Of a stretch of 64,000 nt of DNA, positions 42,126-54,100 are shown piece by piece. A program made the position numbers and the translations under genes. The notes beneath the pieces were generated by a model. That model was given only the letters and a program-made list of their open reading frames with translations. It searched no databases and had not been told where the DNA came from. Within the stretch, counting starts at the first letter, position 1, and each line of letters opens with the position of its first letter. The stretch is from Effrenium voratum (Eukaryota; Sar; Dinophyceae; Suessiales; Symbiodiniaceae): NCBI GenBank assembly GCA_963377175.1, contig CAUJNA010003239.1, forward strand, positions 677,096-741,095. The letters run 5' to 3'.

Positions 42126-45100
42126 CTCACCGGAGGCAAAAGGGGTCTGGTGAACAAGTGGTTGAAACAAAACATGTGTCATTCATCGATCTATATTTCC
42201 TGGTGGTTGAAACAACACACACAGTGTCATTCATCAACTTATGATTATTGGTTCAACAAGTGGTTGGAACAAAACAGAACGTACCATTCATGAATCTATA
42301 TTTCCTGGTGGTGGGGTTCCTTGCGGGAGTACAGCAACAGCACTTTGGATGCGATTCAGCACCCAAGAAGCTGAGACAGCTCCAATGCATTGATTTCAGT
42401 GGGCTTTTCGGCTGGGTCCTAGGCACGTTTGATTGCGCAGGGAGTGCTCCCTTACGACAGCGTATTGCTCACATTCTCCCCACCAATTGGGAATGCACCC
42501 AACTTCAGGCCTGTCTCCTTATCACTCGCAGACAATGGACACCTTGTTCAAGTTGCTTGGGTAAGAAAACACAATCTATCATTTGATATCCACGATGCTT
42601 CAGCCGGCGCGACCATAAATGGGAGGTCAACACCGTGGAAAGTCAGCCCCAAGTATGCACAATCGACCACAGGAGCCGCTTGGCAGTTGATTGATGCCCA
42701 TCTGAATTAGTTTCAGTTCCTGCCCTCAGATCCCCCGCTAAAAGTTTAACTTTTGGTGGGCTAAATGGAAACTACCACGAAACACTAAAAAGCTAAAAGG
42801 CTAAAAAGGATGGCCGGAGCCACCAATGTGCTGTCTCTGGCCCTGAGTTTGTGAGACAGGCCTCGCATCGTTGCCCAGATTTGTAATATGGCAATTTGTC
42901 TGAGTCGCATGGCAGCAAAATCTCGGGGGTTAGTCAATTTCGATCAACAACCCTCAGAAATGCAGCTTTGCGAATCACCTTTGGACCCACCTGAAATGAA
43001 CAAGCAGGCAGCTTCCGACCGACTGCCGCATCAATTAGAGGGGCCAAATGTGTCTACTCACATCCACGAAGAAAACCCGCAGCATCTCACTGTTTACTCT
43101 AGAGCATGACAGACCTGTCAAAGTGGCCCGGGGCTGGAATCATGTTCCATTTCAATTCCGAATTGTTGACCCCTTTGTCACCTTCCCACAAGTGTTCCCA
43201 TTCCAGACGAAAGTTGCCAGGTCGAGCTATTTGATTGCACCTCGTTTCGAGCACCAGCCCCCTGTTTGCATCTCACATTGGGGGATGAAGAAAGCGGAGT
43301 CATTATGCGAAACATCAAAAACTAATACTAGGTCCTCCGGTAGAGAGGTTAGAATCAGGGTGCCCTTTTATCTGTAGTCTATTTTAGTAGGGGAATCCTG
43401 CCCCAAAAAAGGGTAAAAGGGCACTACTGGCAGACCTAGAATAGGAACTCAGGATTAACAAAAGCTGATTGCTTCATAAGAGGTTCAAATAATTCCGTCC
43501 AAAACGCCTACGGCCGCAATCAATCCAACTATTGCAAGCACCTGGAAGTCGACATGACCCCTCAAAATCCTCCTTAGAAAGCAGCATCAACCGTCAACAA
43601 CAAACACCTTGACTCGAAATAAATAAGGGGACGTGGGCAGAACGCATGGGTCGGGGTTCCCTTTTTGTTGGCAAACATATGGGTGTTTCCTTTCTTGACG
43701 CGAGTGGTTTTCAAGGGAACCCAATTCACAAAACACCAGTATGGGGGGTCCCCAAAAAGAACACACCCGCATCATGATTAGACTTAGGCCCAGTTATAGA
43801 ATGTATATCCTATTGTTTGCTTCCCTTTGAGTCACTGCTAAAATGTAAAATGTATCCTAAGCCTAACCCAGGTATCGAATTGGTCGACTGACCAATGGCC
43901 TGCCAGTAGGCGTAGCTCGCCAGCAAAGCGGAGGCCCACACGCAAAGCACCCCCGGCACTGCGGCACCCAGGCGACGCTCCACGTTGTTCACCGTGTTCC
44001 TTGGGATGCCGGGCTGGACTTCTTAGCTTTTGAGTTGAAGATGTTGAAGCAACAAACACACGAATGAAAAACCAGAAAAACCATTGGCTCGAGTTTGACC
44101 AAAGGTTTCGAAATCCAAATCAAGCCATACCTCCACATAAATGCTGGAAGGCTTGTTTTGAACACGTCCCCAACGGGGGTCCAAGTCATCTTGGCACACA
44201 AAGGGAAGATCCACTTTGAGGACAAGAAGTCTCCTGCGACAGGTGTGCTTACAAATTAGAGTATCTATACTAATCTATACCTTTTGAGAATACAGCTCAC
44301 TGAGTGACTTACCGCACAAAGCATAAACCTGGATATTCGCACCACAGCGATTTGCCAAAAAATAGCAAGTTCGGAAACTGAGAAGGAACATATGAAGAGA
44401 AACCTCGTACTGTGGCAGGGTTGGGGTCAATGCTCAGCAGGTCTGAAGTCACAAACCAGAGCCTTCTGGAAGAGAAGTATACATATCACAATGCAATGCG
44501 CTTGCATGTGGTTGCGGGGTCGTGGGCCAAACCTCCGAAACTCCACCGGCAAACATGAGTCACAATCAAAACCCGGTAGTAAAATGGTCGACCCAGAACC
44601 ATGTAAATTAAGAAGGCGGCTGCAGCTATCTATGGTTGGGATTGTCCCTTACTAACCTTCATCTACCCGGGTTTTGATTGTGGCTCACAAGGCACGAGGT
44701 GCCTCTTTCGATGGTTTGTCCCATCGGCACCTAAGAGCAATGGCTACGGTGTCCAGACAGCGTTGCTTTTCTGATCCAACGTAGCCAGGGAAAAGCAACC
44801 AGCAGAAAGCGAGTGACAGCAGCACTACTTGGGCGCAAATCATGAGATGCCAACACCGAACCCCGCAGGCGTGGTGTTTGCAAATCTTCAGACCCCGGAG
44901 CCTCATGCGACCCAAACCACTTCTGCGGAGGTCTTATGTATGAGCTGCGGTGATTGAGGTTCAGATCGGAGGTGCTCAGGTGCTGCTTGGGTGACTTGGA
45001 GGTGGAAATCAATGAAGCCAGCAGCGCAGAGCTTGTACCTGGCCCTGTTTGATGCACCTGCCATCTTGCTGGCGGAGTTTGGAGGATGATGGAGGATGTA

Positions 45101-48100
45101 GGTGAAAAATCAAGTCTCGTACGCGAGGCTGGTGATTGGAATGGATCAAAGCAGTACATGTACGCTCAAGCACCTGCAGCCATGGCTTTGGCAGAGCTGG
45201 GCTCAGTGGCTGGAGTTGGCCAGACAAACAACATGTTTCACAAATCTGGACTGCCCTCAGATCCCCCGCTAAACGTTTGACTTTTAGTGGTTCAAATGGA
45301 AACTACCACTAAACACTAAAAGGCTAAGAAGCTAAGTGGATAGCTGGGAGCCACCAAGAAATCACAAGCCAGGGCCATCACGCAGCTAGATTCTCCAAGG
45401 TGAGAACCAAAAGCTGTTCGCCCAAGAACAATCACTCGCCCGAGCTCCATCGCGCAACTCCGATCTGTTTGGAGGGCGAATGCAGGACAAGATAGGAGTC
45501 GCAATCAAAAGCCGGTACTAAAATGGTCGACCCAGAACCATGTAAAGAATTAAGAAGGCGGCCGCAGCTGCTTATGGACTGGGCAACAAACAAAGCGAAC
45601 GTCCTATGCGGTGCTCTACAGGTGGGCAGTTGGATGAAATACGCCCAGCCTTCAAAAAACATTAAATACTGTCCAACTCGCCAGCATCCCCACCAACATC
45701 CCCTACATCCTCGCCAACTTCCCCTGCCAGCATTCCTGCATCAGCAGCATCCCTTGCCAACAGCCCCAGCATCTCCGGCATTCTGCCAGCCTTCCCATAT
45801 GGCCCCCTGGGAGTAGCTGTTGGCGGAAAGCGGACTTTGCGGGGATGCTTGCGAGCAAGCACGCTGGGCTCCCGCAACTGAGGCGCAGTCGAAGTTATGC
45901 GGAAACTCACTTGCTGAGTGGATGGCCCAAAAAAAGTCCGAACTTTATATTTACCACTAAAATAATCTTCCCAAAAAGTTTGAAGTTCATGAACTCAGGA
46001 AGTGAGGAAGAAAACGAGACATACATCGAATCATACCAACCCTCCTCGCCAAGCGGTGCTTCGAGGTTCCAGGTGTCACCGATGGCCAAGTGTAGCATCA
46101 GAACCAAGATGCTGGCATCGCACAAGTGACCCACCTGCAGACGCGCTGCGACTGCAGACGACGTCCTGGAACAAATGACACCGAACATGAATTGTCATCA
46201 ATCAGTTGGCCAAAAGGGCCGAAACACATTCATTTAGCAAAGTCAAGCAGTGAACATGATGCAATTGTTGCTGTCTGGGGCCCAAAGCCTCTGATGCGGA
46301 ACAGGAAAACGCAAGGCATCAAGCAACACGTGCCAGCTGCAGAATCGTACATGCTCAAAATCGGCTCAACCTTTGTTTGCGCTTTGACTCCTCCAAAACA
46401 TATATGTGTATACTTCAACATTAGGAACAGCTGCATAGCATGCGTTCTTCTCGGTTCCTCAAAAAGACATGCGAACCCGGTTTTTCATTTTGACACAAAG
46501 CCGTATCTGCTGTCTAAATATCATCGAAAAGAGAGATGATGAACCAACGCTCGCCCTGAATGAAGATGTCGTTGTCTTGCCGCTCTGACAATCTCTGAAG
46601 CGCTAAACAAATGCCGCATCTGATCTGAGTAAGCCATGATTGATGTCTTGAGCAACACTTCACCAGCAACACTTCGAAGATTGGAACCACCAATCTTCGA
46701 GGGTCGCAAATCGAAACTCCTGTGAGTCATAATCAAAACCCGGTACTAGAATGGTCGACCCAGAACCATGTATATTAAGAAGGCGGACATCCGCAGCTAT
46801 GGTTGGGAACCTGCATCTACCCGGGGTTTTGATTGCTCCTGTCAGGTTGGGATGTCTTCCCAAGTTTTCAGGCCGATGGCAAGGAGTCCCACGAAGCCTT
46901 GCAAGTCTCTGGCTCCCAGGAGCCAATCAGCTAGCAAGCGATGAGCTGCGTACTCGTGGCTACTGCATCACCAGGCTGCATTTACCACAAAAGCATCAAC
47001 CAAGCTGTATGTCCTCCTTCCAGGTGATGTGATGCACGTGCTTGTGACCATCACGATCTTGCATATTTGAATTAATACGCGTGCAACTGACAGTAATGCC
47101 ACGACAAACCCAATAGGTCCCCACCCTAGACCGATAACTACTCATACAACACAACCTGCAAAACGATAGGGGACCACCCAAAACCGGTATCCCAGCAAAA
47201 TTGGGTGTTTCTCGCATTAATGGCAATGTGCAATCAAAGCGTGAATCTATAGTTGGCTTTCTTTTCACAAGTACCAAGCATCCGCCCGCAGTCCCTGGTT
47301 CGGCCTGTTGCCACACCATCATTGAGGAGGCTGCCCGGAGCGGTGCTACAATAAGGATCCACCTCAGATCAGACATACGCCTGCCAGGTCCCAGGCTCCC
47401 TCTCTGGCAAGTTGCAATGGCAATGCATGTCAGCACCTCTAAGTCAGACAAAAGCAAGAACAGAAACCAATCCTTACGCTGTACCCCCGCTCGATGCCTT
47501 GTGCGGCTTGGGACAAGGACAACACCCGCTCACTTGCGCGAGCCGAAGCTTGCGTACTCTTTGTTGAGCACACGCACGCCTGCCTTCCTCCCTCCATCCC
47601 TCCCTCCATCCCTCAATGAAATCCCCGCCTCCCTGATTGCCAGCGTGTCTGCCTGCCTGCCTGCCTGCCTGCTTCCCTGCCCTCCCTCCGCTTCCCTTTC
47701 TTTCCCTTTTGGTTCCCTTTCTCCTTCATTTCTGCTTCCCGTTGGCTTTTCCATTCGCCTTCCGTCCCATGTCATTTTCCCTTTCCCTTACTCTTCCCTT
47801 GCCTCTCCTCCCTCCCCTCGCTGCCCCACATCCCACACATCCATCAAGCCATCGGAACCTGAGCAACATCAATGGTGGGCCCCTTGAGTGCTTTTTGAAG
47901 GAAACCACACCGAAAAATCCAGCCGTTCTTCGGAATCCTTTGTTAATGTCCACCTGCGAATAGTAAATGTTCCCTAATTAAAGTTTTTTGGGGGCCCCGG
48001 ACTGATTAGTCAATGGGTCCTAAATAAAGTGCCAAAGCAAGTTCTTTCTTTGGGTGATGCTCAAAATCCAAAACTACAGGAGTTCCCAGACCTCATGTTT

Positions 48101-51100
48101 TTGACTAATCTCTTTGCTTAAAAACACAAAGTCAATCCCACAAAGGGGGTACCACATGGGAGCCCTGAATCTCATGCCAGAACTTTATCTGAGAGCAGTC
48201 CCCAAATAGAGCCCCCCTCCAAAAGCCCATGCCAATTCCAAAATTGAATTTGTAATACTGAAACCAACTGCGAAGACTCTCCAACTCCAAATTCGCAGTT
48301 GTAATACTAAAGTCAATTGAAAAGACTCCCCAAAAAAATGCAATTCTAAACTAGTATTCCCAATACTTTGTTTAGTATTGGTATACTTTTCCAACTTTAT
48401 TTGAGGGACCTCTGTTGTTTGGGGGGGGAGGGGTGCATTAATCAGAGGTGGACACTATCCTTTTCTTTCACACACACACACACCTGTAAGGGATATGTGA
48501 TATTCGTAGCGGATCCCCCGCAAAAAGTTCTCAACTTTTAGTGGGTGAAATGGAAACTACCACTCAACACTACAAGGCGAAAATGCCAAGGAACCGGATG
48601 GCCTTCGGGAGCCACCCAAGTTTCATGGACTTCGCAGCTTTCCCTTTGATTTCCTTGCAAATTCTGGCCTCATTATTTTACCATGATCAAAGTAACCCCG
48701 TAAGTGGGTTAAAGGGAAACACCCCCCCCATTTTGTGACTTTGATAACCACCAGAAAGCATCAAATAGTGACCCCCAGGTGAAAAGCGCCTAAGCCCCGG
48801 GCATGATGGGGAAGAAGATCCCGGGCGGAGTCCAGCTGGGCATCTGCCGGTCATTGAAGCCCCCGGTGGCTTCACCACGTGAGGCCTTCGGTTTTCGACC
48901 GGCACTAAGAAGCGATGAGCACATGGCAGTTGTAAACGCATACAAGTACAGATGTCCAAAGAAACATGAGCTTGTGGGCAAGTACCTGGAGTCTCCATGA
49001 CCCTTCAGACATGGGGTCAAAAAACCCAAAATTGGGGCGCCATGGACCCATTCTTAAGGGTCGTGGAGACTCTAGGGACAGGGATGTCCAAACATGAGTT
49101 CCGCCATCGCTTCACTTTGTAGAGGGTCAACATGGTTAAGGCGCAAGGAAGGGGAGAGGCAATTGCTCAGCTGGACATGTCTGGATTAAGCAAAGCAAAC
49201 AACATCCGCGGGTTGATCCCCATCTCTGCCCTTCGCACTATGAGAGCAGCAGCTGGACAGAGCATCAAAGGGCACCTGGGGTAAAGGGTGTCGGACCCGC
49301 TACTCCCGGGTTCGTTATCGTAGCATTTGCTTCATGATTCAGAATATTGTTACTATTTCGCGGTTCGCTTCAATAGAAAGTGGATTGCCAGGAAAAGCAA
49401 ACTGGTCAGACAAAATCGGGCAAACAAAATTTGCAAATCTGGGCAAAAACTAGAAATCCTGTTTGTGAAGCTTGATTGTTATTATTTTTAAGTAAGGCCA
49501 ACCAGTCACACAAAGGGGGGGTGTCCACAAGAGGCCCTGATTTTGGTTAATCTGACTGTTTCCTGGTTCGCTTCAAGGTCCAGCTCTTTTGGGGGGGTCG
49601 GGCAAATTTTCCAGATCTAATTTTAGAATTGGCAATACTAAATCAAGTACTGCAAGTCGAAGTCACACCCAGACTCCCCCCCACCCCCCCCGGCAAGTTT
49701 TCGCTAAAGGGGCCCCGCCGAACTGTTGGGATTACCCTTGTGACCGACCGCTTCCTACCGGACGCACATTGACCAAGTAGAATTAAACAAGTAGAATCTA
49801 ATCAGAATGGTCAATCTTGCATATGACATCAAACACATCATTTCATGGTCACAGCGTCCCATCAGCGATGTATATAGCCTTCTCGTATTCAATGCACATA
49901 TGTTCCAAGATTCCAGCCGCGAAACACATTAGCTCTCTTCTTGTGGCTGTTGCGAAAACATCATGGATGCTCCTTGTGGCTGATTCCACAGCTGCAAGTT
50001 GAATCTGTATTGTAGGTCTTGGTTGATGCTGTTCGTGTCATGGCCTTTGGAGATGATGTTGAAACGAAAGCGAGAGGTACACACCATGGACCGCCGTCCT
50101 CTATGGAGCAGTCGTTTAATTTGCACTTTGACATCTTTTGACCCTGGCCTGCTCATGACATGTGCACGTCTGGCATGCTTGGAGAACGAATGGGTCCGCA
50201 GGCTGCTTGAGCCTTGTGAAAAAGTGAAACCAGATCTTCCAACGGGGCCCGATGGCATCTCAGACTTGAAGGACGTGTCGCGCCTTGTTGATGTCCGGCC
50301 GGGAGTTGTCCAAAGGCGAAAAGAGCCGTGAGCGGATGCTCATGCCGAAGAACAGCCTGAGTCTGCTGGACAGGTAGTTTGGTTCTGGGGACTTTTCAGG
50401 AACTCATTTTGGCTGTGTTGAAAGGTCAAGGCACTGGGAACGGATGCCCACGGATCACTCAGCTGAATGAATCCCTTTACTTCAAACGAACCCAAACCTT
50501 GAATGGGATGTCAGCCTGCACACATGGCAGTGGCTCAAACAATGGTACAAAACAAGCACCTTGGTAAATGGAGCCAAAGCCTAAAACCTGCGTAACCCCA
50601 CGTCTTGAATTTTGAGCCACGCCCACATTACTCTCATTTTCTTCAAGCAGAACCAAGGGATCCTCAGGCCCTTCATGGGTCCCCTTATATACCCCTGAAC
50701 CGAACTCCGAGCAGCCCCTCAGCCTCACACGTCGAGGGGCCCAAAGACCGCCCAGTCGGGCACCTGCACGTTGAAGGCCTGGCTCCCGGTGTCCAAAGCC
50801 AAGAAGAAGCTGGCGATGGCCAGCACCTCGCACGACCGGAGGGAGAGGCTGACGCCCTTTGGCGACCTCTCAATCTCTATGCCCGACTTCTGGTCAATGT
50901 ACCCTATTAAATATGTGTTTGCCCAAATTCTCAAATCAATTTTTCTAGGGGGGGCCGGGGGGGGGGGGGGCGGGGTATGGGGAGGGGGGCTATCTCTTAT
51001 TAACCCCTTAATGGGGCCTTGTTAATGGCATAGCCCCCTCCGACAGCCCCCTTGGGGGTCCATGATCAATTCCCCAAGACAAAACTGGAGCTAGGACAAT

Positions 51101-54100
51101 GCTATGTCCAACTGCAGTCCACCTAAACCCCTTGCATGGCGCCCCTTTGGACAAGGCCCGAATAGAATCCTTGGAAGACCCTGGTAGCCTATTATTGGCA
51201 AGGGAAAAGAGGTGGAGGGGAGGGTTGAGACCATATTATTCTTAGAGGGAAGGATTCCACTTTGCCGTAGCCGAACAGGTTCCCCACCTGCACAGAGATG
51301 GCAGCCACATACTTGCCAACAGCATCTGTGTCCAGCTCCTAGAACCGAGCGGAAGCGAAGCGAGGTGTCCGAAATCGGCAAAAAATCGGTGCGTTGAGCC
51401 GTACAAATCAGGGTGCTACTTTTGAACCTCTCCAGATGGTGAATATTGATGTCGGGCCTTTTTGCCAGCTTTGAACAAGTTCGCCCACAACTCTACGTTT
51501 GCCCGCGCCCCCGCCCCCCGCCGCAAAACGCAGGCTTCCAGCTCGGCTTTGTTCTTCAGGGAAGACACATAACGCCCCGACCCAGAAACCCGAAACCCCC
51601 CAACCCTACACTGTGTTGCTGGTCAACAGGGAGAAGGCACATGCCCCCCCACCCAGAAACCCGAAACCCCCCAACCCTAAACTGTGTTGCTGGTCAACAA
51701 AGAGAAGACACATTGCCCCCCCACCCAAAAACCCGAACCCCCCCAACCCTAAACTGTGTTGCTGGTCAACAGGGAGAAGACACATTGCCCCACCACCCAA
51801 AAACCCGAAACCCCCCAACCCTAAACTGTGTTGCTGGTCAACAGGGAGAAGACACATTGCCCCACCACCCAAAAACCCGAAACGAAACCCCCGAACCCTA
51901 AACTTGCTGGTCAACAAAGAGAAGACACATTGCCCCCCCACCCAAAAACCCGAACCCCCCCAACCCTAAACTGTGTTGGTCAACAGGGAGAAGACACATT
52001 GCCCCACCACCCAAAAACCCGAAACCCCCCAATTCAAAACTGTGTTGCTGGTCAACAGGGAGAAGACACACGCCCCCCCACCCAGAAACCCGAAACCCCC
52101 GAACCCTAAACTTGCTGGTCAACAAAGAGAAGACACATTGCCCCCCCACCCAAAAACCCGAACCCCCCCAACCCTAAACTGTGTTGCCGGTCAACAGGGA
52201 GAAGACACATTGCCCCACCACCCAAAAACCCGAAACCCCCCAATTCAAAACTGTGTTGCTGGTCAACAGGGAGAAGACACACGCCCCCCCACCCAGAAAC
52301 CCGAAACCCCCGAACCCTAAGGTCAACAAAGAGAAGACACATTGCCCCCTCACCACGACCCAGTATCACGCGGGACCCAAGGTTGGAGCAAAACTTTTCA
52401 TCTGCGCGGCGCAGGCAAGTCCCACCTGAAAACCACACCCCTGTGCGTCAACTGCTGATCTGTGGGCGAACGTGACGTTCGGGAACAAGTTCTCTCGCCG
52501 AGTGGCCGGGCTTCGACTCTGTGCCCGAGAAATCGATCGCACGTGTTGGTCCAAAATTTGTGGCAGGCTGAATAATTGGAATTGTCCATTGGTTTTCCTA
52601 TGTATTTTGGGACGTCCCCTCTGTGAGGCTTACCAGGAGCTCTCGCATTGGGGAAAGCCGGACAGCCTCCGGCTTTCGTGCCACTTTCTCCGCGACGCAA
52701 ACTCGATGGCCTAAGCTCAACACAAGTGTCGAGCTTGGGATCAGCCAGAGCCACCATCCGAAAAAAGATGGTGGTCTAACCAAAATTCAAGTGGGATAAA
52801 CCCATTCTCTTTTGTGGTCTACCCAAATTCAGTTGAGCCTACCCATTTGCTTTGCTTCTCAAGTGGTCTACCCAGAATTCATGCAAAGAATCGCCGGGCC
52901 AAACATCCTGTTTCTGGCCAGGCTATCCTTTGCTACCGATCCCAGATTCTTGATGGCCGGCGCGCTCCTTCTCCCCAGCGCGCATGATGATCTTGGGCTC
53001 GGGGGCCAAGCTCTGTGCGGACGCCTGGGCTAAGCAAGCTGAGAACTTCACCCATGTTGCACGCCGGTCCAAAATGCAAACCATCTGAGTGTTTGGCCAT
53101 GTGCCAAAAAAGACCACGAGGCGCTGACCTCTTTCCAACAAACACGCAGCGTTCGAAAGGGGCCCAAAACGCAGATCGAGATTTTTGGAACGGAATCTCC
53201 TGGGAAGGGACCCTTGTTTTTGGCTCCCTTCATTTGAGTGATAAGCAAAGCCAGCACCAGACATGAAGTATCGATGGAACCAACACTGCTTGCTTGCTTG
53301 CCAACCAAACACGAAGACATGCGCTATTCTCCATCTTGGCGCTCTCTGTAAGATTTCTCAGATGCAAGGCCAAGTCTTCCAGAAATCGACTCGCTCTGTT
53401 CGGCCGGCTGACTCTTGCGGAAGCAGCCCCAAAGGAGGGGGAAGAGCGCTCAGCGACGCCATAGGGAGACACCCAAGAGTCTCCACGTCCTTAGTCTAAC
53501 ACGTGGTGTGAATGATCTGTGGGATCCAGGAGATCCCCTGGCGCTTTTGAATAACCAAGCAAACTGTGCTGGCACCCACCGCAATAGAGGATGCTTTTTC
53601 AACACGGTGGCCAACCGCAAGACTAGGGCAACCAGATAGCTCGACATAAGGATGCTCCTGTGGCACAACGTGTTCGCCTCTAGACAACACCCTTGCTGAA
53701 TTGCTTGCAAACAAGTCGACCAATTAAGCGGTATCTCGGAAGCTGATTCCACATGCTCGCGTCATGTCGCAAGTCTTCGCAACATGCACTTCCAAATTCG
53801 TTAGCTGGAACGTGCAACACCACTTCAAGTAGAACCATGACACCCCCCGTAAGACTGGGCTCTGATTGTTCCACGGGAATGCTATGGTTGCGCCGTCAAA
53901 CCGTTTGTACCCAACTATCTCCCGAAATCACTGTAACCAATTTGCCATTCTGCAGGTGCAGGATTCTGCCCAAGGGACAACTGAGTTGCCAACCTTCAAT
54001 CCAAACGTGTCTTGGCCCACCCGTCTTGTCGGAGCAACACGAACCCTGGGAGGAAGCATCACAAAATCATCAGGGGTCAAACAAAAATATGTACCCAAAA

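Noticed and set aside
45662..45910. Gly/Val/Asp-rich minus frame
   Set aside because: It reflects a CCAACATCCCC-type tandem repeat in a TspO intron.
51446..52438. Open frames of 110-156 codons on both strands, and a CRISPR-like look
   Set aside because: They come from a tandem minisatellite. There are no unique spacers of constant length, and the sequence is eukaryotic.
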